NCBI RefSeq assembly: GCF_020184175.1 | Contig: NC_065530.1 | Span: forward strand, 15,911,260 to 15,975,259 | DNA length: 64,000 nucleotides | Origin: Aphis gossypii | Taxonomy: Eukaryota; Arthropoda; Insecta; Hemiptera; Aphididae | Direction: 5' to 3' | Shown here: piece after piece, positions 10,662-22,800 of the stretch | How the letters are laid out: the number at the start of each line of letters is the position of its first letter | How positions within the stretch are numbered: the first letter of the stretch is position 1 | Program-made: the position numbers and the translations under genes | Notes under the pieces: model-generated | What the model was told of the DNA's origin: nothing | Seen by the model: the letters and a program-made list of their open reading frames with translations, nothing else | Databases searched by the model: none

Positions 10662-10836
10662 TGTGGATTTAACATTAAAACGCAAAACGCAGTACAATAT
10701 ACCATAAGAGATAAGACATCAAGTGTGAGTGGTGCAATTAAGAACTGCATCGTTCAGTCACACATTTTACCTGAAATAATTCCAAATTACATAATATAAA
10801 AACAAACAGTCAACGAATGTGGACAGTAGGTGTAAA

Positions 10837-10959
10837 ATGTATGTTCTGGAACCTGATCCCTCTGATCCTTTTGATCCTTTCGATCCCGCCGCCGCCGCCA
10901 CGGTTATCATACGCGCAGAAGAACTACGGGATTGTAACCTTAAGTTTATTTATATTTAA
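10837..10959 (+). other. Small open frame with Asp-Pro repeats (40 codons), coding status doubtful
   Basis: The frame begins ATGTATGTTCTGG and holds four imperfect 9-base units starting GATCC, coding EPDPSDPFDPFDPAAAA, then IIRAEELRDC and a stop. It is unusual for its GC content in an AT-rich zone. No family is recognised and no splice partner was found. It may be an orphan exon, a microsatellite-like expansion or part of a transposon. Confidence 0.2.
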
Positions 10960-11220
10960 ACTTGTGTGAAAATGTGTGAAGGAAAAGAATTAGAAACAGC
11001 TTTTGGCTTTGAAAAATAAACGTAGTTATGATGTTAGTATTATTTTTTTCACGCTATTGTTTGATTGTTTGAACTAAATTTTCTTCTGCAGTAATTATAA
11101 ATGATCAACTATTATAACATTATAAATAATTGTAAATTTGTAACCAAGTTATATAAAAATAAAAATATTAAAATAAAATCTTAAATAAAATAATACATTA
11201 TATAATTAAATCATATATTA

Positions 11221-11880
11221 GGATCAAGCGAGTAAGTGGTATGCTAAAGCCAATAATGAAAAGACTTTAGATTATGATCCAACAAAAAGCCTAAATCATG
11301 GTTAATTTATCAAGATTGTAAGTATATAATATATATATATACATATATTATTAAATATTCATTTATTTTTTTTAGGTAATAATCTGTACGGGTGGGCAAT
11401 TTCGTAGTACATGCCTTATGCTGGTTTTAAGTGGATTGAACCTTAACTAGTACTGAATGATTTGAACGATATATCACCCATCGGGCAGATATATGAAGTT
11501 GACATTACTTATCCGAAAGAACTCCATGATTCACACAACGACTTACTTTTCCTCCCACAAAACAGTATCCCAGCTGGCTTAAAAGTTAAAAAAAACTTAT
11601 GGCAACACTTCAGTCGAAAAAAACTAAATATAGGTTCATAAGTACTTCAGTTTAATCAATTACCATGGCTGGCCCCATACACAGCATTATTAACACAAAG
11701 ATGCGAAAAAAGCAACAAATGACTTTGAGAAAGACTTTCAAATTTTTAAATAATGCGGTTTTTGGGAAAACCATGGAGTCTATGCGGGAAAAGAATAAAA
11801 ATGGAACACTCTGATAGAAATTTTCTAGGCATAAAAAAATATAAAACACATCAGTGTTAGAGATATTTTTCTCATTGTAC
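11221..11880 (+). pseudogene. Maverick/Polinton-type family-B DNA polymerase relic
   Basis: Translation in changing frames shows stretches typical of the protein-primed family-B polymerases of Maverick/Polinton elements: a DCNNLYGW motif, YMPYAGFKWIEP, LNDISPIGQIYEVDITYPK, LPQNSIPAGLKVKK, a QFNQLPWLAPY stretch and NNAVFGKTMES. These correspond to the middle of the polymerase domain. The copy is broken by stops and frameshifts, for example before the DCNN motif, after KVKK and after the FNQ motif, and nothing recognisable follows about 11880. No integrase, ATPase or capsid genes are nearby. A 58-base intron-like insert splits the first motif (separate entry). The product is certainly non-functional. 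Confidence 0.75.
11318..11375 (+). other. Intron-like insert inside the polymerase relic
   Basis: The segment starts GTAAGT and ends in a T-run plus TTTAG. Removing it joins the Asp codon and the rest of the conserved motif in frame with no base gained or lost. It is AT-rich and short, like real introns of this genome. This is either a genuine spliceosomal intron in a transposon gene or a sign that the relic descends from a spliced host-expressed copy. Confidence 0.55.
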
Positions 11881-11991
11881 ATATAATATTATATAATATA
11901 TTGTTGAGTTATACAACACACACACAAAGCCCGTTTTAATAACTCTACACATATGGACACATATAATGTATAAACATTATAATAATAATTG

Positions 11992-12030
<39 letters not shown>

Positions 12031-14521
12031 TAATAATGATAATATATGTCATATAAAAATAAATAAATAATAAGTATAAAATAAAGTCGGGTGTGAAATT
12101 GTCGTTTAAAAACTGTACAAAAACGAAAGAATCGAGCGTATAGAACGACAAAAAAATGTATACAATAATAATTATTGATTATAAATAAAAACAACATGTT
12201 TTACTAAATAGTATTTATAATTATACATAATATATGGTATAAATAATAATAATAATGATGAAAATGTATTTATATAAAAATTAATAATATTATTTATTAT
12301 TTAAAAGTAATAAAGACACATCTTGTGGCCAATTTTACAGGGATGTTACAAAATATTACAGAATATAACATTTGGTATTTTTGATATCGGCTAATTGATA
12401 AATAATTTTTTATTTTCACACAGGGTAATAAAAATAAGTATATAATATTAGTAATTAAATATTATATAGGTATCATAACATTTTTACATTAATAATATAA
12501 AGGAATTATGGGATATTGCGAAAAGGTGGGACGCTAGTATAATAAGTTAATTTTGATTCATTAGGTACATTATTATAATGATAATAATATCATGATGAGT
12601 TTTATAAGGCAACCATAACTACAAGAAAAAAAGGATGAAAATATTGAAAATAATAAAAATAAAAATAAATGAAAACTGGCAAAAAGTTGTAAGTTGACGT
12701 AATATTATAGTATAATATTGTATATGGACGGAACACAGTGAAACAGCAGTAACTATCAATTATTTTTATTCATATTATGTTAGGTTTTTTAATGGATCTA
12801 TAGATTACATTAATATTACATTTAATATAGACTTATTATTATTATTATTATCATTATATTTAAGTCATTCCTCTTATGTTTAAGTTTAAAAATCCATTAT
12901 AGTAAACTTTTTTCGCACGTAATGAAACTATATTTGAGATATACACAGGCTGAGATAGTGTTATTTATATGTAACATAATAATGTATTAATTCATCGGAT
13001 AAGACTATTTTATAATTGTCAAGTAGACGTATTATTATAATGACATAAAGTAGGTACATTATGCCAGTTTTGAACGGAAAAAAAATGAAACAACTCGTGT
13101 GGGGCAGTGATCATACACAACAATAGAATAAATTAAAACGATATATAATATAATTGAAAATTGGAGAGGTGGATTTAATACATTTCTAAAAAGTAAAACC
13201 TATACACATTTTTTATCCTTATCGACGCTCGATTAATGGGGGTCAAAAAGTTGGTAAATGGTAGTTATTAATATTTATTTTGTATTTTTTTTTTTTTTTA
13301 TCACAGTTAATTTTTGGCAGACGTTTTGACAGGTCTGCCATTAAAAATATTCATACAATAATATTAAACAATTTTTTTTTTTTTTTTTGTTTTTCATTGA
13401 TATAGATAAATAATCTTATTGCAATTTTCAACGTCCTTTGCTAAACAAATTTCTGTATTACGTATCAGTAATCGCACAAGTTCACTCAAAACGTGAGTAT
13501 AGCCTGCCTATATTATAATAGTTCATTTACATTTTTACACATTTTATAGTACAATAATAATATATATACGGGACGATCGTAAAATTACAATTATTTATAA
13601 AAACTAAAAAAACAGTCTGGTTGTACAGAAGACAACAATAGTATGTACACGTAATAACGTCTTAATCTTCTTAATTTTATTTTCATATCTTTCTTTTTTT
13701 TTTTATACATAATGTACACGAAATAATTAACACTAAATACACACGAGAATAAAAAATATACATAAATAGGGCGGTTGAAAAAAAAAATGTACAATAATAT
13801 AAATAATTAAACGCTTTAACATCGTATCCTCTGAATCGTGTGCAATTCGATGAAAGAGTCGGTTGGATTGAAAATAGAAAATCATACAAATGCACAAATA
13901 AACGAATTATTTTATAACGTATATTAATAACGAAATCAATCAAAATTTCACGATATAAAAGGAGGATTAGCTTACATACGTCGTATATTATAGGTATACT
14001 ATGTATTTTCGATGGCTGAGTCGTGTGATGGCATCGCTGATGCTTTAGGATAGGGGATGGTGGGGGGAGTATACAATACCTAGTTAATTTACAGACACGA
14101 TATATTGCAGAATATATAATATGTAGTTATACGTATAGTAAGTCATTGAGAAAAAATATACAACATAATAATATTATATATATATATAAACATGTTAAAC
14201 GCGTACTTACAGAGATAACGTATAATAGTTATATAGTAATTAATAATAATAATAATAATATACAGGTACAGTCTAGATCATGTCGAATAAGGAAAAAAAA
14301 TTTATAATTATAACATTAAGTCTCGACGTGCCGTCGTCATCGTCATGATTGTACGCGTGTCATCGTTCGTTCGGATATCAATTTCATATAATAACATTAA
14401 TAATATACGTACATTGATATACAACACTATAATATTAGGCAATAATATCATATAGGAACCAAATACAGCCACGGCCGACATCTCTACGACGATGCGCTGA
14501 CGTGTCCGGTTTTTTGCTCTA
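11881..14521. other. AT-rich region downstream of the Eph gene, including its probable 3' UTR
   Basis: This holds an (ATA)n microsatellite at 11992-12036, poly-T runs near 13281 and 13371, and no supported coding sequence. The part just below 14522 is the 3' UTR of the Eph receptor gene. Reverse-strand AATAAA candidates lie near 13676 and 13272, but the true polyadenylation site cannot be chosen. Confidence 0.5.
11992..12036. repeat. (ATA)n trinucleotide microsatellite
   Basis: About fifteen near-perfect ATA/TAA units in AT-rich sequence. The leucine/isoleucine-rich open frames over it are artefacts of the repeat. Confidence 0.9.
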
Positions 14522-14789
14522 CTACACGAGAAAGCCTTCGGACAGGTTGGCCGAGAACTGCGCCCGCATGGCCTGGATGCTGTTCATGATCTTCTTCTGG
14601 TGGCCGACCAGCGTGATGCCTAGCGCCGTCAGGTCGGCTACCGTCAGCCGGGCCACCGCCTTCGGGCTCACGATGCCCGCCTGTTCGAAGTTGTCCAAGT
14701 ACCGAGCCATCTTGATCGAGCACAGCCACTCGTTCACCGATCCGAATTGGGTCATGTCCGGCGCGTCCGAGCTCAGTGGGTTTACGGAC
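14522..14789 (-). CDS. Eph: Eph terminal exon: SAM domain and C-terminal PDZ-type tail
   Basis: Encodes SVNPLSSDAPDMTQFGSVNE, WLCSIKMARYLDNFEQAGI, LTVADLTALGITLVGHQKKI and MNSIQAMRAQFS, a complete Eph SAM domain with the VxxWLxxIxMxxYxxxF and LGITLxGHQKKI signatures. The protein ends EGFLV, a hydrophobic-x-hydrophobic ending like class II PDZ ligands. Two TAG stops stand in tandem (14522-14524 and 14519-14521). This exon is clearly more GC-rich than its surroundings. Confidence 0.97.
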
Positions 14790-16865
14790 CTGTGGATCAA
14801 CACCGATCACATTTTAATAAATTTTCATCGTTGTTATCACGAATATAATATTATAATAGTAGGTATACGTCACAGGTATACGATATAAATTATTATACAT
14901 TAGTACATTACACGACGTACACGCGGACGATGTGCCTACAGGTACGCGATAGGTAAGTACCTAGTACCTACCTACTACGATACTACGGTGGTATAGACGG
15001 GAAAAATTTGCAGGGAGAGAGGGTGGCTATATACTGAGCCACTCTCGATTGTTATATCGCTTATAAATAAGCGTAATACCTAATATTATGTTATTTTTGT
15101 TATGACGAGTACCTAGAGTATTTTTAATGCTTTTTTTTTTAATTTTAAAATCAGTACACTATGTAAATTATAAACCGCTATATAAATTAACGTATACGTT
15201 CATAATACGGAAGAAAGATTATTGACTGCCGTTACGTTGTAGCTGGTATTGATATAACGACAATAATTTATTAAAATATACGATGCAGTGATGTGGCGAA
15301 AGGATGTTTAAGGAGTTTCTGAAATTTTAAAGTGTGTTGAAGAATGGGTTTAAAGAGTGCGCGTATTATATAGACGGTATATATTATACGCGGCGTGCGG
15401 ATATTTGTCTCAGTATTTTTTTTTGTGTTTTGCAATGGTTTAGTTGAAATGATCTCGTTATTGATGAACAAAAATAAAAAAAGGCATCTGCCGATAGGTA
15501 TTAGTATTCTGTTTGGGAGAGGGGATGACTAAAAGTATAAACTAACCCTTCTCTTCCCCTTATATGCGATTACTTAATGATGTGATAAAAAGAGCTAATG
15601 ATTATTATATTATATTGTGAAATGTTAATGTTTGATAATATTATGAACTCGACAATGATATTAATCAAAATGTACTCATCAACGCATCTTAGAAATACAC
15701 TCGATAGCCGTAATATAATATTATGAAATCAAGGCGATGAGTATATACTTGTGTTTTATATATACATATATATATATATATTATATATTGTAAAATTCAC
15801 TAATAATGCAGTATATTATACAGATACACTCGTTTGTTTTTGTAGATTTTTGTGATTTTGGAAAAACAATTTTTACGTGGTTTTCTAGTATCATGCACTA
15901 AGTAGGTACTCGTATTTTAAACAAAATCTAATCTTTTACTTTTTTTTTATTAGTTACTTTTATGAAAAATCAAATTTTGTGATTTCATACCTCCAAAGCT
16001 AGGTAGGTATTTAAATAAGATGAATATGGTGCGATACTTTACACGCCAACATAATAAAAACGCATTAAGTTATAATTAGTTATAACAAATAACTATGTTT
16101 AGTACTTGATTTTTATTAGGTACATCAATATTTTTAACATGTTCGTTTTACTATAGTTGTTAATAACTTAAAACTTACATCAGATTCATTAAAAATATAT
16201 TTTTTTTATCGATATCACAATATTAAAAGAGAAAATAAAATAATGGTAGCACATTGAATTGATTAACCACATAATATACAAACACAGATACTAGATAGTG
16301 AACTAAAGCGATTCACTAACTTTATACCTACACTTAAGAAGAAATTGAGGGTGGGATCAAGTATATCAGGTGAACTACACTTTTTATGTGGATGACAATA
16401 CGTGTTATCGTTTCGGCGAGCAAAAAACAAAACAACATTAAACTCTATAAATAATTGTAATACTAAAAAAGCGTTTAAGACGTATAAGCGGCGAAGGACT
16501 TTGGGAAGCGGTTGTTGCAGGAAAAACAAATAAAATAGGTTAATTATATTATATGTACACAATGCAAGGACATAGACACATGTAAATTATTGGGGTATAA
16601 TATTAATTGGGGGGGGGGGGCGATTATTAAATCGTATAATAATATTAATGTTATTTGCATAAAGCACCGTGTGAATGACCGCAGACGGCGGCGCTATAAT
16701 AACTGATGACACCGACAACAACAGCAATAGTAACAATGTTGATGATGATGACGACGATGACGAATTAAGTTAGGTGAAAGGGGGGAAGGGCAGGATCGTG
16801 TATATATAATAAATACTAACTATATTTGTACAGAGATATAAATGTATTTAGGTGTGGTATATACG

Positions 16866-16896
<31 letters not shown>

Positions 16897-19800
16897 TTAT
16901 GTATAATATATATGTACCATGTACGTAACGCCATAACGGGTATTACCTTTTCGCGGATAGCCAAACAAACGGTCTCTCATTCGTGATGAAACGACACCCA
17001 ATCCGAGCCACACTTAAATACGACCGGCACATAATACGGGTTAACAGGCGGCGGACGGCTGTCCAAACATGCAAAAACCCAATGCGTTTGTTAAAGATAA
17101 AATAATAATAATAATAAATTAAAATAAATAATTGTACGTTAACAAAAAAAAAAAAAAAATAAAAAAATAAAAAAAATAGTTATAATACCAAGAATATAAT
17201 CTTTAACGGCGGCAACATAATACAAATGTTTTAATACGTTGAAACGAAAAAAATAATTGAAATATAATATTATTAGTACCTATACATTTATATTAAATAC
17301 GTTTTGCATCAGCAGAAACCAAAGCCGATGTCGAATAAAAAGATGCCTTGACGTAGTACTCGTAATTCGTATATAATATATATTATTATGTTGACGTGGT
17401 GTTTATATATCTATACACGTATAATAATATATACTTTTACGTGACGATTTTGAGAAGTTTGACATACGTCACAAACATATTATCTGTGCACGAAAGTATT
17501 CATACAATAAGTAGGTATAATAGCCTAGTTATACAGTATTCCCGATGGGTGAGAAGGAAGTAGTGTGTGTGTGTGTGTGGGGGGGGGGGAGAAGGTAAAT
17601 ACAGATGAAATGAAAATAAACGATGACAGAGAGATAGAGAGAGAGAGAGTGAGAGAGTGAGACGCACTGAAAGTTAATTCTTTTTGAATTAATATAATAA
17701 CATCGCGGTCGGATATATAATATTACTAGTCTTACGACAATTATGTAGTAATTATAATAATAGTTGTCGTTGCCCAACCGGGATGGAGGTGCATATAATC
17801 TATATATATACAATATGCTGAGAGTTTATTTATCTTCTTTAAATTGTTGTACAAAATAATAGGTATACAAGAAATATCATTATTTCCCCCTTTTTTTTGG
17901 GGGGGGGGGTTGGTTGATATGTACGTATATTAGGTGAAATCATTTACTTACACCAGAGGTTTTCTGGCCGATTTTTTTTGCCACTAATGGAGCACGGGAA
18001 AAGAAGACTATTATAATTTATAGTCTTTAGGGGACAGGGGACAGGGGACAGGGGACAGGGCCACAAGGGTCAGCAAAACTCGCACTCTAACTTGACGAAA
18101 TTCACCCAACAATTCCGGAGGTTATATTAACAACAATTGTATCTACACATAAGTTTCGTTTATTTTTTAGGCGAAATTAAGGCACTAAATTAAAGGATTT
18201 CATTCTCCTCATGCTCCTATAACACACTTCCCGCGACGAAGATGATTTTACACCAGGTTTTCTGACATTTATTATTATATTTGGATTTTATATGATTTGG
18301 TATAAACGGTATAAGTATACAATAGTGGTCCCAGACGAGTTTTCGATTCGCTCAGATTGTTTGGTGGAATGATTTGGGAAGATATGATATTTATGAGGAT
18401 TGCACCGATGGGTATATAATATAATGTTATTTTGTTTTATAATAAGTAATAACTCGAAAGACAGTAGTCATAAATAAATAAGGCATGAGTTGGAACAATG
18501 CTGAGAAATAAATTACGTTACTGAAAACGAATACTCGGAAATTCTTTCCAATAATTGTTTTTGAAGTAAAAACAAAATGTAAAAAATATTAAACTTGAAT
18601 TATTTTCTTACGAATGTTCAGATCAAACGAGAAATTCTGATAGCATATTTTTCAAAAGGTATTAAATATCAGAGAAAAAAAAAACGTCATATTCAGTAAT
18701 AAATTTGAAAATTTTTTATTTACTACGCACATTCCTGTATATCCAACGTTAAAAAATGTTTTTAGGCGAAAACATTTCATCGACGTGTTAATAAATAAAA
18801 AATAAAATAATAAAATTCAGATTAATAAAAATATAATTTTTTTCTAAATATTTTATAAAATATAAAATTACTAATTTTGTTTATCTGAAGTAGGACTATA
18901 TTGTTTTTTTAATATTCATTGAAATAATATTGTAAAGGTAAATAATTGTACACAAAAACAGATATTAACGAGCTATAAATATAATTTACATATAGTTAAT
19001 ATATTCATATACTTTTTTATAAATATTAATTAATTGGAGATAATCCGCCATAGTATGACTCCATAAAAATAATAATGAACGAAGCGATTACTAATGAAAA
19101 AATAAAAAAATCAAAGCTTCAATCAGCAGTGGCATAAAGTATATAAAAATATACAAAACATAGTACTCAAAATATGAACGGATATGCAAAGCCCAAGAGA
19201 AATTAAAATAATGTATTATGAAACCGAATAGTAGATCGAAATAAATAATGATTCCATATACACGATAAATAATTGTTTGCAATATTAAATGTGAATAATT
19301 AATTCATTGGAAGGAATCGATATTTTTAAATTTCGATTTACTACAAATAGTTAGTGAGAAAAAAAATAAATATAAGAAGAAATTAAACATTATCGATAGA
19401 TTTTTACCTATTCTGGGCGATCCGCCTGAGCGTGTCCGGACACCTTATGAGCTTGTCGAGTGTTTTTACGATAGACAAGAACATCGGTCGATGCGTCCTC
19501 TCTTTTTGCCAGCAATCTAACATTAACTGGTAAATAGTTTCCGGACAGTCCATGGGCGCCGGTAAACGGTAACCCTTTTCGATGGACTTGATCACGTCCT
19601 GGTTACTCCAATTCCAATATGGACGTTCGCCGTACGACATCACTTCCCACACGACAATGCCGAACGACCATACGTCCGATGCGGAAGTAAACTTTCGGAA
19701 TGCTATGGCTTCGGGTGCGGTCCACCGGACCGGTATTTTACCGCCCTGGAAATTTGAAAACTGTCAATAAACACAACAACAATCTGGTTAGTCCGTCGTT

Positions 19801-22800
19801 TAATACAAAACTGAAAATCATTATTGTAATTTAGGAGGTATACGTTCTCCATACACTGACTTACCCTCGTTGTGTACGCTCCTTCAGTAGTGCTTTCGAT
19901 CTCTCGACTTAGACCGAAATCAGCTATTTTACACACTAATTGAGCGTTGACTAGTACATTGCGTGCAGCTAGGTCACGGTGCACGTAGTTCATTTCGCTG
20001 AGGTACTGCATGCCGGACGCGATGCCCCGTAACATACCGACTAACTGTAGGACTTGAAACTTTCCGTCGTTGGCCTATGTTAATTTTCATAAATATAAAT
20101 TATACACGTGAAATATTGACATTTTCCCTCCAGATGATTGTAATATGTTTATAAATTTATGATTAATAAAAATATTTTATAAAAAATTAGTATGTACTCA
20201 CTCTCAGGAACGTATCTAATGAACCGTTTTCCATGTATTCAGTGATGATCATTACCGGGTTGGATCGGGTAACGACGCCTTGCAGGAATATCACATTGGG
20301 GTGTTCAAATTGTCCCATGATCGAAGCTTCTGTTAGGAAATCGTTGCGGGCCTTGTCAGAACTACCAGGTTTTAGAGTTTTGATGGCTACGTCGACTTCG
20401 ACGGAAGGAGACCCGAGAACTTTTAATTTTCCCCGACACACATCGCCGAATTCTCCACCACCTATGGGGAAATCAACACACATCGTTTACACGAACGTTC
20501 GATTGGTTGCATGATATAATGCTAAATAATTAAGAAAGTATGTTTTGGTGGTGGCAAATGGGGTGGTAGTTATACATTGCTATTACTAGGACTGAAAGTT
20601 TTATGCGTTTCGATACATTTTTCAAAACTATTTAATGCTTATTTGAAACGAGCAATTTCATTATAAACGTCGAGTAAATAAGCAATACAACTTAATTCAC
20701 TATTATTTTAAGTATTTACAAAATCTAATGATATTGTTGTAGACAATTTTATATTGAAACATTATCATAAGTTATTAGCTCGTCTAAAATTGCATTGTAT
20801 AGTACAACCTCATAAATTATTATCAGTACTATTTATTATCATCACTGTTATTCACCTATTATAGCTTCAATGGTGATATATGAAGCATCTATTTCTCTGG
20901 CGAACTCTTTAACTGCTTGATTCGGATCTTCATATGTATGAGGGTCAATGTAAGATCTAGACGTGGTTGAGCCAACTTGAGTAAATAGAGGTGTGGTCAC
21001 TGTAAAATATACATATGATTAGTAAAAATCTGATTTAATTAGTAATAATCCGTTGTTAATGAAAAAAATAAAAGGCGCAAAAGTGGAAACTATTAGCCAT
21101 GGACTTACTGCTGCTAGTGTGAGTGGCAACTATGGGAGGATTGTCCAAATTGCAATGCACTGGAAAACAAAAACAAAACACAAGTGTTCACACCAAAAGC
21201 ACAAAGCAGAACGCAGGCAAACAAAAATAAACAAAAATGTTAGCATCCGTAAATCAGCAGTTTGCGCCCGATGGTTATTAGGACAAAAAATATTATTATG
21301 TAAATGGATATACTAAGAGCAACATACACGGATAGAGGGAGGTACAACAATTAAAGGCATTACTCAATATACTCAACATATAAGTAAAAACAAAAAATAA
21401 CAAACAAACTAATACATTACTACCACATGGATCTAATTAACCTAGTGTAATTGATATAAAGAAAAACTCATAGTCGTTGAGAATGTAAAACGTGTTCGAA
21501 TGAAAAATTATCTATTAATTATCTAGGGAAAACTATATAATACACTTACTGTAGGTAACAACAAGTCCTTTGGATGCATGTAAAACACACGAAAACATGA
21601 AAACTAGGTAGTGCACTTTAATTTATAGGGATACAAAAGGTAAGTCTGTGTGAAATTTTGCTCTGAACTAAAAGGAGCGAGGGTTATAAACGACGCAAGT
21701 TACCGTCGCTGAATAGTTATTTATATTTTTTACTTGTAAAATTAACTAATAAAATGTGGATCCTATAGATGTTTATTTATTTTAATTTTTAAATTAAATA
21801 ACCACCAAAAAACATGGTCTTTTTACCTTCTCCGTTTCTGTATTCTAACGTGTCACAATCGCTTGGTTGTTTTTTGTTGCATTCGTCATTGCTTCGGCTG
21901 AAAACAAAAACGAAAAATGTGTTAAGTCATGAATGAGATTATTATGTCAAAAGCTCCACATCAAGTTACGCAACAATAAGAATAAAAATAAAAACCGCAC
22001 CTCCTTAAGAACAATACTGTCATAATAATGACGACCACTAAGACCACCACTACAGCGACTGTGGCACCAGCGATTATCCGGACTTCCATGTTGTCTTCGT
22101 CACCAATGTAGGCTAGAATAGACAAAAAAAGCAAAAACAATCTGTTAGCAAGCGCACACTTTCAATTCGAGCAGCCAGACGTAAAAAAGGGACGACGGCC
22201 TCTCATTCTCAACTATCAATTTGTTTTACCCGTGTCATCTTTAATCCCGTTTTTTCTTTGGACTTGTTGTTGTGTGTTCTTACCGCTTCCGAGCAATTGC
22301 CCCGTCGTTTTGTAAATAGTCGGGCTGTACTCGCCCCAGCCGTGAGCGGTCTTCGCACGGACCTGGAATCCGTAGTCCGTCTTAGGCCTAAGCGCCGTAA
22401 ATACCATGTGTCTGTCAGCGGTGAGTTTGTTACTGACGTTCGACTCGTCACCTCGAGGATAGAACTTAACCTGTGGGCGGGAGAAAAACAAAAATTATAA
22501 AATTAGTAAACGTCTTCTTATCGAAAATATAGCACTTATCATTTGAGGGTCGTCGCAAATCGCAATACTTACTTCGTATACTTCGACGGCGGCATCATCA
22601 TCACTAGATTCGAAGAAGCTGGCCATGGGCGGGTCCCAAGACAACGTGATCTCGGACGCCTTGACCAACATGACGCGAACATTGTTGACCGACGCAGATT
22701 TCACGGAAGCTTCAGTTGTGGTTACGGCTATGTCAACAAATTGTCGGTTCTCGGACGAAGTCAGGTTACTGACACCATTTTCGGCCCACACGTGAAACTT

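Larger units (their letters stand above)
10026..11220. other. AT-rich spacer with a small repeat-coded frame and a hairpin
   Basis: No gene is supported. Notable items are a perfect hairpin at 10636-10661 and a 40-codon plus-strand frame at 10837-10959. The phrase CGGCCTAGGAAGATAAATCT at 10211 looks like a piece of another dispersed element, but its family is not recognised. Confidence 0.45.
14790..19407 (-). other. Eph intron between kinase and SAM exons
   Basis: 4.6 kb with many simple repeats: an (ACAT)n tract at 16866-16890, poly-G runs near 16611, 17580 and 17899, a GA tract near 17633 and the G-rich minisatellite at 18030-18060. The open frames inside it cross these repeats and are not convincing. 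No nested gene seen. Confidence 0.6.

Noticed and set aside
11889..12197. Minus-strand frame of 102 codons with poly-Ile
   Set aside because: Produced by the (ATA)n microsatellite.
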